Positions 38,769-49,252 of a stretch of DNA of 64,000 nucleotides are shown here, piece by piece. The notes below the pieces were generated by a model that was given only the letters and a program-made list of their open reading frames with translations, had not been told where the DNA came from and did no database searches. The stretch comes from Sphingomonas limnosediminicola. GTDB lineage: Bacteria > Pseudomonadota > Alphaproteobacteria > Sphingomonadales > Sphingomonadaceae. The DNA lies in the NCBI RefSeq assembly GCF_039537965.1, contig NZ_BAABBM010000001.1, positions 1,550,001 to 1,614,000 of the forward strand, in the 5' to 3' direction. The translations under genes were made by a program, and so were the position numbers. The first letter of the stretch is position 1. The number at the start of each line of letters is the position of its first letter.

Positions 38769-39683
38769 ATGAACGCAGTCGGTTGTCATTTGCTGAGATA
38801 CAGGCGGCCATCCGTGATGGCCGTGGCGTCATTGGCAGTGGCCGGTTGCAACCGAGGCATCCTCGACCCGGTTGGACCGGTCGCGCTCGCCGAAAAGCAG
38901 ATCCTCGTCAATTCGACGGCCATCATGCTGGCGATCATCATCCCGACGATGATTGCGACGGTCGCGTTCGCCTGGTGGTTCAGGCGCGGCAATTCAAAAG
39001 CGACCTACCGCCCCGACTGGGAATATTCGGGTGCGATCGAAATGGTCGTGTGGGCGATCCCGGCAATGACCATCATGCTGCTCGGGGGCATCACCTGGAT
39101 CGGCAGTCACGATCTCGACCCCGCCCGGCCGCTGAAATCCAACGTGCCCGCGCTGAAGGTGGAAGTCGTCTCGCTCGATTGGAAATGGCTCTTCATCTAT
39201 CCCGACCAGGGGATCGCGACCGTCAACCAGCTGGTCGTCCCGGCCGGGACGCCCGTCAGCTTCCGCCTAACGTCGGCGACAGTCTGGAACAGCTTCTTCG
39301 TCCCGCAGATGGGGACGATGATCTACACCATGCCGAGGATGACGACCCGGCTGAACCTGCAGGCGGACAAGCAGGGCGTTTACGACGGCCTCTCGACACA
39401 ATTTAGCGGCGACGGCTTTCCTGGCATGCAATTTAAAGTGCAGGCGCTGCCCGCCGATCAATTCGCGATGTGGGCCCAAGGATCGAAGGGCGCAGGACCG
39501 GCCCTCGACGCCAGGAACTATGCGGCGCTTTCGAAGCCGAGCAGCTACGTGAAGCCGATCACCTACGGTGCGGTCGTGCCCGGACTGTTCGACGCGATCG
39601 TCGCCGACAAGGCGCCGCAACTGCATCTTCCGCAAGCCGCTCCGCCGGCCAACAAGAATTCAGCCGTTCCGGCGGGGGGCTAA
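38769..39683 (+). CDS. cyoA: Cytochrome bo3 quinol oxidase subunit II
   Basis: 304 residues from ATG 38769 (GGGGG upstream). A lipoprotein-type signal (SLAVAGC) and two membrane helices precede the periplasmic cupredoxin domain. The copper-A ligands of cytochrome c oxidases are missing: the region reads VWNSFFVPQMGTMIYTMP and QFSGDGFPGMQFKV with no cysteines, which marks a quinol oxidase subunit. It is first of cyoABCD and docks the terminal oxidase in the inner membrane. Confidence 0.93.
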   Translation: MNAVGCHLLRYRRPSVMAVASLAVAGCNRGILDPVGPVALAEKQILVNSTAIMLAIIIPTMIATVAFAWWFRRGNSKATYRPDWEYSGAIEMVVWAIPAMTIMLLGGITWIGSHDLDPARPLKSNVPALKVEVVSLDWKWLFIYPDQGIATVNQLVVPAGTPVSFRLTSATVWNSFFVPQMGTMIYTMPRMTTRLNLQADKQGVYDGLSTQFSGDGFPGMQFKVQALPADQFAMWAQGSKGAGPALDARNYAALSKPSSYVKPITYGAVVPGLFDAIVADKAPQLHLPQAAPPANKNSAVPAGG

Positions 39684-39686
39684 AGA

Positions 39687-41693
39687 ATGTTTGGTAGACT
39701 CACCTGGGGAGCGATCCCCTTCCATGAGCCAATCCCGCTGATCACGTCCATCGTGATCATCCTTGCGCTTGGCGCGGTCGGCATTTGGATCACGCGCAAG
39801 GGTTGGTGGCCCTACCTTTGGAACGAATACATCACGTCGACCGATCACAAGAAAATCGGTGTCATGTACATCGTCCTGGCGCTGGTGATGCTCGTGCGCG
39901 GCTTCGCCGATGCGATCATGATGCGGGCGCAGCAGTCGCTCGCGATCGGTGCCTCGCAAGGCTATCTGCCGCCCGAACACTATAACCAGATCTTCTCCGC
40001 GCACGGCACGATCATGATCTTCTTCGTGGCGATGCCGTTTGTCATCGGGTTCATGAATTTCGTCGTGCCGCTTCAGCTGGGCGTGCGCGACGTCGCCTTC
40101 CCGACGATGAACAATGTTAGCTTTTGGCTGAGCGCTTCGGGCGCGCTGCTGATCAACCTCAGCTTGTTCATCGGCGAATTCGCGCGCACCGGCTGGCTCG
40201 CTTTTCCACCACTCAGCGAGAAGGCTTTCTCTCCGGGGGTGGGCGTCGATTACTATCTCGTCGCGCTTCAGATATCCGGCGTCGGGACGGTGTTGACCGC
40301 GGTCAATTTCGTCACCACCATCCTCAAGACCCGCGCGCCTGGAATGAGCTACCTGCGCATGCCGGTGTTCTGCTGGACCGCGCTGGCATCCAACCTAATC
40401 ATGCTCGCCGCCTTCCCGGTGCTCACGGTCGTCTTGGCTGAGCTGATGCTCGACCGTTACCTCGGCTTCCACTTCTTCACGAACGACGGTGGCGGCAACT
40501 CGATGCTCTACATGAACCTGATCTGGGTTTGGGGGCATCCGGAGGTTTACATCCTCGTGCTGCCGGCCTTCGGCATTTACTCGGAGGTCGCCGCGACCTT
40601 CTCCGGCAAGCCTTTGTTCGGATACCGCTCGATGGTCTTCGCGACGATGGCCATCTGCATCATCTCCTACATGGTCTGGCTGCACCACTTCTTCACCATG
40701 GGTGCCGGCGGCGACATCAACGCGGTGTTCGGCATCGCCAGCATGATCATCGGCATCCCGACGGGCGTGAAGATCTACAACTGGCTGTTCACGATGTACG
40801 GCGGCCGGGTCCGGTTCACCGTGCCCGTCTACTACCTCATTGGCTTCATGCTGACCTTCGTGGTCGGCGGCCTGACCGGTGTTCTGCTCGCCATTCCGCC
40901 GGTCGACTTCGTGGTCCACAACAGCCTGTTCCTGGTCGCTCACTTCCACCAGGTGATCATCGGCGGCGTCGTGTTCGCCCTGATGGCCGGCTACACTTAC
41001 TGGTTTCCCAAGGCGTTCGGGTTCACGCTCGACGAGCGCCTTGGCAAGGCGGTGTTCTGGTGCTGGTTCATCGGCTTCCACCTGGCCTTCATGCCGCTCT
41101 ACGTGCTTGGATTCTGGGGCGCGACACGACGCATGCAGCATATCTCGGACCCAAGCTGGGCGCCGTGGCTCAACGTCGCCTTCGTCGGCGCCGCGATCAT
41201 CGGTCTCGGCATCGTGCTGACGGTCGTGCAGCTGCTCTATTCGATCAAGACGCGCGATCAGCGGCGCGACATCACCGGCGACCCGTGGGACGGGCGGACG
41301 CTCGAGTGGCTGACCCTGTCACCGCCGCCGCATTACAATTTCGCAGTGCTTCCGGACGTCCACGGCGAAGAGGCCTATTGGACGCGCAAGCAGACCGCGA
41401 TCAAACAGGACCAGTTGATCGACGAGCCTGACTACCAGCCCATCGAGATGCCGGTGAACACGCCGACCGGCGTCATCGTCGCTTTCTTCGCCGCGCTCTG
41501 CGGGTTCGCCGTCATCTGGTACATCTGGTGGCTCGCGATCCTTGGACTGATCGGCGCCTTCGCCATCTTCGTGTGGTACGCCTGGCGCGACGAGAATGAA
41601 CATATCATCCCCGTCGAAGAGGTCCGGGCAAACGCTCGCGAACGGCGTCGGATCCGCATGGAACATCTCCACAACCTGAGTCAGTCGACGTGA
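39687..41693 (+). CDS. cyoB: Cytochrome bo3 quinol oxidase subunit I
   Basis: 668 residues with about 15 membrane helices. The haem-copper centre is shown by [15 protein letters not shown] (CuB His and cross-linked Tyr) and [13 protein letters not shown] (haem ligands). The quinone site residues seen in bo3 oxidases are present as RGFADAIMM (Arg, Asp) and [13 protein letters not shown] (His, Gln). It oxidises ubiquinol, reduces oxygen to water and pumps protons. It starts three bases after cyoA. Confidence 0.96.
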   Translation: MFGRLTWGAIPFHEPIPLITSIVIILALGAVGIWITRKGWWPYLWNEYITSTDHKKIGVMYIVLALVMLVRGFADAIMMRAQQSLAIGASQGYLPPEHYNQIFSAHGTIMIFFVAMPFVIGFMNFVVPLQLGVRDVAFPTMNNVSFWLSASGALLINLSLFIGEFARTGWLAFPPLSEKAFSPGVGVDYYLVALQISGVGTVLTAVNFVTTILKTRAPGMSYLRMPVFCWTALASNLIMLAAFPVLTVVLAELMLDRYLGFHFFTNDGGGNSMLYMNLIWVWGHPEVYILVLPAFGIYSEVAATFSGKPLFGYRSMVFATMAICIISYMVWLHHFFTMGAGGDINAVFGIASMIIGIPTGVKIYNWLFTMYGGRVRFTVPVYYLIGFMLTFVVGGLTGVLLAIPPVDFVVHNSLFLVAHFHQVIIGGVVFALMAGYTYWFPKAFGFTLDERLGKAVFWCWFIGFHLAFMPLYVLGFWGATRRMQHISDPSWAPWLNVAFVGAAIIGLGIVLTVVQLLYSIKTRDQRRDITGDPWDGRTLEWLTLSPPPHYNFAVLPDVHGEEAYWTRKQTAIKQDQLIDEPDYQPIEMPVNTPTGVIVAFFAALCGFAVIWYIWWLAILGLIGAFAIFVWYAWRDENEHIIPVEEVRANARERRRIRMEHLHNLSQST

Positions 41694-42334
41694 GCACCAT
41701 CAGCGAAACACCTGCCCTCGGTCTGACCCATCTCGGCTCCGAGGACACCGGCCTCGGCCACCGCGGGCCGGAGTCCAAGAGCATCGTCGTACCTTACGGC
41801 TTCTGGCTGTTCGTGCTGTCCGACATGGTGCTCTTTTCGGCACTTTTCGCCAGCTACGCGACGCTGGTGAACAATTCGGACGGCGGCCCGACCACCAGCC
41901 AACTCTTCCATCGCGACCTTGTCGCGGTCGAAACGATCGCGCTGCTGATTTCCAGCTTCGTCTGCGGCCTCGCCATGATCACCGCCAAGCGGAAGAACAT
42001 GGTGTGGACGCAGATTTGGCTGGTTGTGACCGGCCTGCTCGGCCTCGTGTTCCTTGGCATCGAGCTCTACGAGTTCGGCACCATGATCGCCGAAGGCGCA
42101 GGGCCTCAACGCAGCGCTTTTCTGTCGTCCTTCTTTACGCTGGTCGGCTGTCACGGCGCGCACGTTACCGCGGGCCTGCTGTGGCTCGGCACCATGATGG
42201 CGCAGATCTGGGCCAAGGGCTTCCAGCCGCATATCATGCGCCGGCTGCTGTGCTTCAGCGTCTTCTGGCACGCTCTCGACATCATCTGGGTCGCCATCTT
42301 CACCATCGTCTATCTGATCGGGACGCTGCCATGA
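41690..42334 (+). CDS. cyoC: Cytochrome bo3 quinol oxidase subunit III
   Basis: 214 residues from GTG 41690, overlapping the cyoB stop by 4 bases. Five membrane helices; the family phrases [22 protein letters not shown], split here at [10 protein letters not shown], then [13 protein letters not shown] and [18 protein letters not shown] identify CyoC. It stabilises subunit I and the proton pathway. Confidence 0.94.
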   Translation: MSTISETPALGLTHLGSEDTGLGHRGPESKSIVVPYGFWLFVLSDMVLFSALFASYATLVNNSDGGPTTSQLFHRDLVAVETIALLISSFVCGLAMITAKRKNMVWTQIWLVVTGLLGLVFLGIELYEFGTMIAEGAGPQRSAFLSSFFTLVGCHGAHVTAGLLWLGTMMAQIWAKGFQPHIMRRLLCFSVFWHALDIIWVAIFTIVYLIGTLP

Positions 42335-42720
42335 CCGAACACGACGCCGACCAGCTCAACGTCGCTCCAGGCGAGCCGCATGACAGCATGCTCAGCGAGA
42401 CGATCAGCTATGTGATCGGCCTCGGCCTTGCACTGCTGCTCACCGGCGTGTCCTTCTGGGTCGCGTCGACCGGTGTGCTGTGGGGACCGGGCGTCGCTAC
42501 AGGCCTAGTCGTGCTGGCGATCGCACAGATGGGCGTCCATCTGGTCTTCTTCCTTCATATCACAAGCGGGCCGGACAACACGAACAACGTGCTGGCGCTT
42601 GCGTTCGGCGTACTCATCGTTGTCCTGGTGATGGTCGGCACCATCTTCATCATGTCGCACATGAACTCGAACATGGGGCCGATGCAGGACATGACGAACC
42701 TGCAGGCGCAACGAGGCTAG
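42331..42720 (+). CDS. cyoD: Cytochrome bo3 quinol oxidase subunit IV
   Basis: 129 residues from ATG 42331, overlapping the cyoC stop as ATGA. Three membrane helices, with ETISYVIGLGLALLLT, AQMGVHLVFFLHI and VLIVVLVMVGTIFIMSHM as in CyoD/COX-IV bacterial subunits. It aids assembly of the CuB centre. Its stop overlaps the convergent DUF4010 gene by 4 bases. No cyoE (haem O synthase) gene adjoins. Confidence 0.92.
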   Translation: MTEHDADQLNVAPGEPHDSMLSETISYVIGLGLALLLTGVSFWVASTGVLWGPGVATGLVVLAIAQMGVHLVFFLHITSGPDNTNNVLALAFGVLIVVLVMVGTIFIMSHMNSNMGPMQDMTNLQAQRG

Positions 42721-43949
42721 AGCCGCAACAGCGCTGCGCCGATGCTGGCTGCAAGCGCGAGGACGCTGGCCGTCATGGCTATCGCAGCTGAAAGTCCCTT
42801 GCCGCGGGCATAAGCGAGCGTGATCCCGATTTTCACGGCCATGTTGACGATGATGGTTCCGCTGATCGCGATGGCCGCCAGAAGCGGCGAGATTGCCGCC
42901 GGGTGCAGGTTGCCCAACGTGATGATGGCGGTGTCCACGTCGGTCGAGCCGACGATCAGAAGGAGCACGGCAATCCCCTGCTCGCCGAAGCGTCCAGCCG
43001 CCCATTTCGCGGCGACGGCAGCGACGGCGACGAACACCACGAACCCAAGCGCCGGAAGGATTGCGATGGGATTGCTCGGAGGGCTGGGCGCATCTGCGCG
43101 CGGCGCCTTGCGGTAGAGCCAGAAGCCCGCTCCCCAGGCGACGATTATCGCCGGCAGGATCATCAGCGCGAACGGAACGAAGACGCGTGTTGCAAGCACG
43201 CCGATGAGAAGCAGGAGCCGCAGGTACATGACCGCCGTCGCGAGCGCGATGCCCGCCGGCTCAGCCCCGGCCTTCTCCTCGGTTCCCAGCCGTTGCGCGA
43301 GCGATTGGGTTACCGCCGTGGAGCTGTACGCGCCGCCGATCAGCGCCGTCGCGATCGTCCCATGGCGCTCGCCGAAGATGCGGTTGGCGACATAGCCAAG
43401 GAACGAGAAGCCGGTGACGAGAACGACGATCAGCCACAATTTCTGCGGGTTCCAGGCGCCCAGGGGACCATACTGTCCGCTGGGCAGGAACGGCAGGATC
43501 GCGCCGGCGATGATCGCGTAGCGTGCCAGCGCCTTGATATCTTCCTCGTCGAGACGGTCGATGAGCCCGTGAAGCTCGGTTCGCATCGCGAGAATCGCGA
43601 CGGAAATGGCCGCGCAGGCGATGGCGAGCGCGGGCTGACCGCTACCGGCCAGGAAGCCGATCGCGACGGTGACCATGGCCGCGACGGCGCTTGTGGAATC
43701 ATGATGGCTGCGAAGCTCGCGGGAATAAGCGATCACCATGATCGCCACCGCGCCAACGACGATGGCGCCGGCGACGATCGGATGCCCGCGCGCGCCGATC
43801 AGTCCGGCAATGCCCGTGCCGAGGCCGAGCATCGAGAAGGTGCGGACACCGGCTACGCGAGTGCCCGGCCTCTGGTCCTTGAGCTTCCAGCCGCGCTCGA
43901 TGCCGATCAGCAGGCCGCAGGCAAGCGCAGCGAGAACCGCAAGCGCCAC
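42717..43949 (-). CDS. MgtC/DUF4010 family membrane protein
   Basis: 410 residues if started at GTG 43949; a CTG overlapping the fghA stop (CTGA, 43970) or a TTG further up would lengthen it slightly. The N-terminal domain shows the MgtC/SapB signature CGLLIGIERGW and RVAGVRTFSMLGL, then the DUF4010 half with about nine helices (GGAYSSTAVTQSLAQR, STDVDTAIITLGNL). Function is unknown; possibly ion-linked. It is the last gene of the glutathione-formaldehyde run, immediately after fghA. Confidence 0.8.
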   Translation of the reverse strand: MALAVLAALACGLLIGIERGWKLKDQRPGTRVAGVRTFSMLGLGTGIAGLIGARGHPIVAGAIVVGAVAIMVIAYSRELRSHHDSTSAVAAMVTVAIGFLAGSGQPALAIACAAISVAILAMRTELHGLIDRLDEEDIKALARYAIIAGAILPFLPSGQYGPLGAWNPQKLWLIVVLVTGFSFLGYVANRIFGERHGTIATALIGGAYSSTAVTQSLAQRLGTEEKAGAEPAGIALATAVMYLRLLLLIGVLATRVFVPFALMILPAIIVAWGAGFWLYRKAPRADAPSPPSNPIAILPALGFVVFVAVAAVAAKWAAGRFGEQGIAVLLLIVGSTDVDTAIITLGNLHPAAISPLLAAIAISGTIIVNMAVKIGITLAYARGKGLSAAIAMTASVLALAASIGAALLRL

Positions 43950-43966
43950 GCGATACCAGTCGGCGT

Positions 43967-44806
43967 TCAGTCGAGTCGCTCCGCATGCCAACGCACATGG
44001 TCGGCCATGAGCGTCGAGATGAAATAATAGCTGTGGTCGTAGCCAGGCTGCAGTCGCAACGTCAGGTCGATACCCGCCGCCCTGCAGGCCTGGTCGAGCA
44101 GCTCCGGCCGAAGCTCGCCTTCCAGGAACGGATCGGCCGTGCCGACGTCGACAAGCAGCTCCGGCACACGCGCGCCATCCTCGATCAGCGCAACAGCGTC
44201 GTGCTTGCGCCACGCCGCTTTGTCGTCGCCGAGATAACCAGCCAGCGCTTTCTGTCCCCAAGGCACCTGCCCTGGCGCGACGATCGGCGCGAATGCCGAG
44301 ACGCTTCGGAAGCGATCGGGACGGGTCAGTGCGACCGTCAATGCACCATGCCCGCCCATTGAGTGTCCGGTGATCGACTGGCGTCCGAGATCGACCGGGA
44401 ATTCCGCGCCGACAAGCGCGGGCAGCTCGTCGGTGACGTAGGTCCACATGCGATAGTTCGTCGCCCACGGCTCCTCCGTCGCATCGACATAGAAGCCGGC
44501 GCCGAGCCCGAAGTCCCAAGCCCCATCCGGGGCCGTCGGAACACCCGCTCCGCGAGGGCTCGTATCCGGGGCGACGAACGCGATCCCATGGTCGGCGCAA
44601 GCCGCCCGGTACTCGCCCTTCTCCACCACGTTGGCATGCGTGCAGGTCAGGCCGGACAAATACCACAGCAACGGCACGCGGCCGCCATTCCCGGCCTGCG
44701 GCGGAAGGTAGATCGCGAAGGTCATCTCCGTCGAAGTCGCGCTCGACGCATGTTTGACGACCAGCTGCCGCCCGCCGTGCGACTTGTTCTCGGAGGTAAT
44801 CTCCAT
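43967..44806 (-). CDS. fghA: S-formylglutathione hydrolase
   Basis: 279 residues from ATG 44806, two bases after the VOC gene stop. It is an alpha/beta hydrolase with LLWYLSGLTCTHANVVEKGEY (shown as its core GLTCTHANVV), the nucleophile GHSMGGHGAL, Asp in DVGTADPFLEGEL and the His in PGYDHSYYFI. It releases formate from S-formylglutathione, the second step of glutathione-dependent formaldehyde removal, after the adhC product encoded upstream. Confidence 0.94.
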   Translation of the reverse strand: MEITSENKSHGGRQLVVKHASSATSTEMTFAIYLPPQAGNGGRVPLLWYLSGLTCTHANVVEKGEYRAACADHGIAFVAPDTSPRGAGVPTAPDGAWDFGLGAGFYVDATEEPWATNYRMWTYVTDELPALVGAEFPVDLGRQSITGHSMGGHGALTVALTRPDRFRSVSAFAPIVAPGQVPWGQKALAGYLGDDKAAWRKHDAVALIEDGARVPELLVDVGTADPFLEGELRPELLDQACRAAGIDLTLRLQPGYDHSYYFISTLMADHVRWHAERLD

Positions 44807-44808
44807 GC

Positions 44809-45180
44809 TTACTGCGCCGGCCGGTGAAGCCCGCAAAGCTTGTTGCCGTCCGGGTCGCGCAAATATGCGAGGTAAAGCTTGCCGAACGCGTTCTCGCGAT
44901 AGCCGGGCGGGTCCTCGATTGCCTGACCGCCCGCCTGCACGCCGCGCTCGTGCCAGCTGTCGACTTCCTCGGGACTGTCGAGGTTGAAGCCGATCGTGCC
45001 GCCATTCGCATGATGCGCCGGCTCGCCGTTGATCGGCTTGCTGATCATGAACACTGAACCGTTATGACGATAAGCGACGCGGCCCTTGTCATCGGACCGA
45101 CCTTCCTTGCCGAACAACGCGTCGTAGAAGTTCTTCGACCGCTCGACGTCGTTCGAGCCGACCATGACGTGACTGAACAT
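44809..45180 (-). CDS. VOC (glyoxalase-like) family protein
   Basis: 123 residues, one vicinal-oxygen-chelate domain: MFSHVMVGSNDVERSKNFYDALFG at the start (core VGSNDVERSKNFYDALFG) and FGKLYLAYLRDPDGNKLCGL near the end, with His4 and the late Glu position giving possible metal ligands. It lies between adhC and fghA. Homologues are often beside formaldehyde-oxidation genes; whether it helps bind or convert the glutathione adduct is not known. Confidence 0.82.
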   Translation of the reverse strand: MFSHVMVGSNDVERSKNFYDALFGKEGRSDDKGRVAYRHNGSVFMISKPINGEPAHHANGGTIGFNLDSPEEVDSWHERGVQAGGQAIEDPPGYRENAFGKLYLAYLRDPDGNKLCGLHRPAQ

Positions 45181-45193
45181 CCGCTCTCTCTCC

Positions 45194-46306
45194 CTAGTAG
45201 ACGACCACGCTCCGAATGCTTTCGCCCGCGTGCATCAGGTCGAAGCCCTTGTTGATCTCGTCGAGTGTCAGGACGTGCGTGATCATCGGATCGATCGCGA
45301 TCTTCCCGTCCATATACCAGTCGACGATCTTCGGCACGTCGGTGCGGCCCTTGGCCCCGCCGAACGCAGTGCCGCGCCAGTTGCGACCGGTCACGAGCTG
45401 GAATGGCCGCGTGGCGATTTCCTTGCCGGCCTCGGCGACGCCGATGATGATGCTGGTACCCCAGCCGCGGTGACAGGCCTCGAGCGCCGTGCGCATCACT
45501 TCCGTGTTGCCGGTCGCGTCGAACGTATAGTCGGCGCCACCGTCGGTCATCTCGACGATCTTGGCGACGATGTCCTCGCGGCTCATACCCTTGCTGTTGA
45601 GGAAGTCGGTCATGCCGAATTTACGGCCCCATTCCTCGCGGTCAGGGTTGATGTCGACGCCGACGATCTTGTTCGCACCGACGAGCTTCGCCCCCTGGAT
45701 GACGTTGAGCCCGATACCGCCGAGTCCGAACACGACGACGTTCGCGCCTGGCTCGACCTTCGCGGTCTTCACCACCGCGCCGACGCCGGTAGTCACGCCG
45801 CAGCCGATGTAGCAGCTCGTTTTGAACGGCGCGTCCTCGCGGATCTTCGCGACCGCAATCTCCGGCAGCACCGTGAAGTTCGAGAAGGTCGAGCAGCCCA
45901 TGTAATGGAAGATCTGCTGACCCTTGTAGCTGAAGCGGCTGGTACCGTCGGGCATCAGGCCCTTGCCTTGGGTCGCGCGGATTGCGGTGCAGAGGTTCGT
46001 CTTGCCGCTGAGGCACGACTTACACTGGCGACATTCCGGCGTGTACAGCGGGATGACGTGATCGCCAGCCTTTACGCTCGTCACGCCCGGCCCGACCTCA
46101 CGCACCACGCCCGCGCCTTCGTGACCGAGGATCGACGGGAAGATGCCTTCCGAGTCGAACCCGTCCAGCGTGTAGGCGTCCGTGTGGCAGATGCCGGTCG
46201 CCATGATCTCGACCAGCACTTCGCCCTGCTTCGGGCCTTCCAGATCCAACTCGACGATCTCAAGCGGCTTCTTGGCTTCGAAGGCGACGGCAGCGCGGGT
46301 CTTCAT
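45194..46306 (-). CDS. frmA: S-(hydroxymethyl)glutathione dehydrogenase, class III alcohol dehydrogenase
   Basis: 370 residues from ATG 46306, standard length. Zinc ligands are visible in [23 protein letters not shown] and the structural-zinc cysteines of [15 protein letters not shown]; the NAD fold is [20 protein letters not shown]. It oxidises the spontaneous formaldehyde-glutathione adduct to S-formylglutathione (also reduces S-nitrosoglutathione). First gene of a leftward operon with the VOC gene, fghA and a DUF4010 gene. Confidence 0.95.
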   Translation of the reverse strand: MKTRAAVAFEAKKPLEIVELDLEGPKQGEVLVEIMATGICHTDAYTLDGFDSEGIFPSILGHEGAGVVREVGPGVTSVKAGDHVIPLYTPECRQCKSCLSGKTNLCTAIRATQGKGLMPDGTSRFSYKGQQIFHYMGCSTFSNFTVLPEIAVAKIREDAPFKTSCYIGCGVTTGVGAVVKTAKVEPGANVVVFGLGGIGLNVIQGAKLVGANKIVGVDINPDREEWGRKFGMTDFLNSKGMSREDIVAKIVEMTDGGADYTFDATGNTEVMRTALEACHRGWGTSIIIGVAEAGKEIATRPFQLVTGRNWRGTAFGGAKGRTDVPKIVDWYMDGKIAIDPMITHVLTLDEINKGFDLMHAGESIRSVVVY

Positions 46307-46373
46307 GATTCGATCCCCCAGTGAGAATTCAGCGCGCCTTGCCACCGCAAAGCGCTTCGGCCAAGCTGAACCG

Positions 46374-47138
46374 ATGGGGAGCAGGCTCGATGGACGCCAT
46401 GCGCTGATCACCGGTGGCGGCACCGGCATCGGCGCCGCCGCCGCCGCGCAGCTGAACGCTGCCGGTGCACGCATTTCATTGCTGGGACGGCGGCTGGAGC
46501 CGCTGAAAGCGATTGCCGAAAGCGTCGGCGGTACGCCGGTGCAATGCGACGTGACCGATCCCGACCGGCTGCGCGCCGCGTTCGACGACGCCCGGGCGGC
46601 GAACGGACCGATCGAGATGCTCGTCGTCAACGCCGGCATCGCCGAGAGCGCGCCGTTTCATAAAATGACCCGCGAAAGCTGGGACCGAATCATCGGCGTC
46701 AATCTCACGGCCGCGTTCGCATGCAGCCGCGAAGCCATCGGCGATCTGCTCAAGAGCGAGAACGGCCGCCTCGTCTTCGTCGCGTCCGTCGCCTCGCTGC
46801 GCGGCGTGCCCTACGCCTCTCATTATGCCGCGTCGAAGCACGGCCTGCTCGGATTGATGCGCAGCCTCGCCGCCGAATATGCCAAGACCAACCTGACCAC
46901 GAATGCGGTCTGTCCCGGCTATGTCGATACCCCGATGACCGATCAGTCGGTCGCGCGGGTGTCCGAGATCACCGGCCGCAGCCAGGACCAGGCACGGGAC
47001 GCCATTACCAACATGAATGCGAGCGGCCGGCTTGTCGATCCGGACGCCATCGGCAACGTCATTTCCATGCTCTGCCTGCCGATGAGCCGCGACATCAACG
47101 GCGCCGCGATCACCATCGACGGAGGGACCAGCGCGTGA
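46374..47138 (+). CDS. SDR-family 3-hydroxyacyl-CoA dehydrogenase-like enzyme
   Basis: 254 residues from ATG 46374. SDR motifs: [25 protein letters not shown], serine in [11 protein letters not shown], and [21 protein letters not shown] and ITIDGGTSA close the fold. It is first in an operon with an enoyl-CoA hydratase, acyl-CoA dehydrogenase, RidA protein and CoA ligase, so it likely oxidises a 3-hydroxyacyl-CoA intermediate. The stop overlaps the next gene's GTG (GTGA). Confidence 0.85.
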   Translation: MGSRLDGRHALITGGGTGIGAAAAAQLNAAGARISLLGRRLEPLKAIAESVGGTPVQCDVTDPDRLRAAFDDARAANGPIEMLVVNAGIAESAPFHKMTRESWDRIIGVNLTAAFACSREAIGDLLKSENGRLVFVASVASLRGVPYASHYAASKHGLLGLMRSLAAEYAKTNLTTNAVCPGYVDTPMTDQSVARVSEITGRSQDQARDAITNMNASGRLVDPDAIGNVISMLCLPMSRDINGAAITIDGGTSA

Positions 47139-47944
47139 GCTGGGATCCCACGGGCTTTGCGCCGAAGCATTTCCTGTGGGACCTCAAGGATCGCGTCGCG
47201 ACGATTACGCTGAACCGGCCGGAGCGGAAGAATCCGCTGACGTTCGATTCCTATGACGAGCTTCGCGACACCTTCCGCGCGCTGAACCAGACGCGTCTGG
47301 CCAAGGCGGTCGTGATTCAGGGCGCGGGCGGCAACTTCTGCTCCGGCGGCGATGTGCACGAAATCATCGGCCCGCTCACCAAGATGGATTCCGCCGGCCT
47401 GCTCAAGTTCACCCGCATGGCCGGCGACCTCGTCCGGGCGATGCGCGCTTGTCCGCAACCGATCGTCGCTGCCGTCGAAGGCGTCTGCGCAGGCGCGGGC
47501 GCCATCATTGCGATGGCCAGCGACCTGCGCATTGCCAAGGCTGGAGCGACGACGGCATTCCTTTTCACGCGCGTCGGTCTGTCCGGCGCCGACATGGGCG
47601 CCTGCGCAATCCTGCCGCGCCTGATCGGCCATGGCCGGGCGGCCGAGCTGTTGTTTACCGCGCGCACCATGACGACTGACGAGGGATTCGCCTGGGGCTT
47701 CTACAATCGCGTGGTGGACAACGCTCAGGTAGAGGCGCGCGCACTGGCCGAACAGCTGGCCAGCGGCCCGTCGATTGCTCACTGCATCACCAAGCGCCAG
47801 CTCGACGCCGAGTGGAACGTGACGATCGAGGAAGCGATCGAGATGGAGGCTCGCGCCCAGGCCTACTGCATGGAAACCAAAGACTTCAGGCGCGCCTACG
47901 AAGCTTTTGCGTCGAAGCAGACGCCGGAGTTCAAGGGAGACTGA
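47135..47944 (+). CDS. Enoyl-CoA hydratase/isomerase family protein
   Basis: 269 residues from GTG 47135, coupled to the SDR gene. Crotonase-fold phrases: [17 protein letters not shown], the oxyanion segment [15 protein letters not shown] and [21 protein letters not shown], then [24 protein letters not shown]. In the anthranoyl-CoA and related aromatic routes a similar hydratase acts on the cyclohexene-CoA stage. Its exact substrate is inferred from the operon only. Confidence 0.87.
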   Translation: MSWDPTGFAPKHFLWDLKDRVATITLNRPERKNPLTFDSYDELRDTFRALNQTRLAKAVVIQGAGGNFCSGGDVHEIIGPLTKMDSAGLLKFTRMAGDLVRAMRACPQPIVAAVEGVCAGAGAIIAMASDLRIAKAGATTAFLFTRVGLSGADMGACAILPRLIGHGRAAELLFTARTMTTDEGFAWGFYNRVVDNAQVEARALAEQLASGPSIAHCITKRQLDAEWNVTIEEAIEMEARAQAYCMETKDFRRAYEAFASKQTPEFKGD

Positions 47945-48109
47945 CGCTCTGTCCTACAGTCGGCTATTTGGGCTAGGGACCTGCCGATGAAGAAGTCGCC
48001 GCCTTCAACGTCCGGCCGGTTCGCGCTGAATCGCCGGGGGGAGCGCGCGAAATCCTCTTCGTCACTGCGAACATTGGGAACATTCGCGCTGGAGATCGCG
48101 AGATTCGGC

Positions 48110-49252
48110 ATGGCTGATCGCACATTCCTCTCCTGGCCCTTTTTCGAGCCTCGGCACCGCGAGCTCGCGGATGCACTGCAGAACTGGTGCGCGGAGATGC
48201 CGGCGGAGGCCGCAGATCTAGACGAAGGTTGCCGCTCTCTGGTGGAATGGCTTGCGAGGGGCGGCTTCCTCAAGCTTTGCGTTGCCGATGGGGAGCGCCG
48301 ACCCGACGTGCGGAGCCTCGCGATCGCGCGCGAAACACTGGCCTACCACAGCGGGCTGGCCGACTTCGCCTTTGCGATGCAGGGCCTCGGCTCTGGTGCG
48401 ATTTCTTTGTTCGGAACGATCGAACAGAAGCGCGAATGGCTTCCAAAGGTCGCAAGCGGCCGGGCCGTTGCCGCCTTCGCAATGACGGAGCCAACCTGCG
48501 GATCGGATGCGGCCAACATCGCGACGTCCGCCCTGCGCGACGGCAACGAATGGGTCCTTGTCGGTGAGAAGACCTACATTTCCAACGGTGGCATCGCCGA
48601 CTTCTACGTCACCTTTGCCCGCACCGGCGAAGGCGAGGGCTCGCGTGGGCTCTCGGCCTTCATCGTGCCCGCCGAGGCGGTGCAGGTTGCCGAACGCATC
48701 GACGTCATCGCGCCGCATCCCCTAGCGCGCCTCACCTACGACAATGTGCGCATTCCTGCCGACGCCATCATCGGCGAACCGGGCGAAGGTTTCCGCATTT
48801 CGATGGAGACGCTGAACCTGTTCCGCGTCACCGTCGGCGCGGCAGGCCTGGGCTTCGCGCGCCGCGCCCTGGACGAAGCGCTGGGCTGGGCAAAGGTACG
48901 CCGCCTCGGCAGCGGCACCCTCGCCGACAATGCGGTAACTCAAGCCAAGCTCGCCGACATGGCAATGCTCAACGACGCCTCGGCGCTGCTCATTTACCGT
49001 GCCGCCTGGCAGCAGGACGTCGGCGGGACCGACAACCGCCGCGCCGCCGCCATGGCCAAGCTTCACGCAACCGAAGCCGGGAGCCAGGTCGTCGACATGG
49101 CTGTGCAAATGCACGGCGGTGCCGGGGTCACGCGCGGCGTGAAGGTCGAGGAACTCTACCGAGACATCCGCGCACTCCGCATCTACGAGGGCGCAAGCGA
49201 GGTGCAGCGGCAGATCATTGCCCGCGACCTGCTCAAGGAAGCCCTGCCATGA
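48110..49252 (+). CDS. Acyl-CoA dehydrogenase family protein
   Basis: 380 residues from ATG 48110; longer frames to 47987 have a non-family N-terminus. Acyl-CoA dehydrogenase signatures: AFAMTEPTCGSDAANIAT (flavin/substrate loop), GEKTYISNGGIADFYV, then QMHGGAGVTRGVKVEELYRDIRALRIYEGASEVQ split as QMHGGAGVTRG and YEGASEVQRQIIARDLL, where the family catalytic Glu region lies. It introduces a double bond next to a CoA thioester with FAD. The 165 bases before it contain no other gene, so a second promoter is possible. Confidence 0.88.
   Translation: MADRTFLSWPFFEPRHRELADALQNWCAEMPAEAADLDEGCRSLVEWLARGGFLKLCVADGERRPDVRSLAIARETLAYHSGLADFAFAMQGLGSGAISLFGTIEQKREWLPKVASGRAVAAFAMTEPTCGSDAANIATSALRDGNEWVLVGEKTYISNGGIADFYVTFARTGEGEGSRGLSAFIVPAEAVQVAERIDVIAPHPLARLTYDNVRIPADAIIGEPGEGFRISMETLNLFRVTVGAAGLGFARRALDEALGWAKVRRLGSGTLADNAVTQAKLADMAMLNDASALLIYRAAWQQDVGGTDNRRAAAMAKLHATEAGSQVVDMAVQMHGGAGVTRGVKVEELYRDIRALRIYEGASEVQRQIIARDLLKEALP

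Noticed and set aside
39687..41693. Cytochrome c oxidase (coxA) as an alternative name for cyoB
   Set aside because: Subunit II lacks the copper-A cysteines and subunit I keeps the quinone-site Arg, Asp, His and Gln, so the complex is a quinol oxidase.
43971..45011. N-terminal extension of the DUF4010 frame through fghA
   Set aside because: The extra 350 residues are fghA and the VOC gene read in another frame; family proteins start near the GLLIGIERGW motif.
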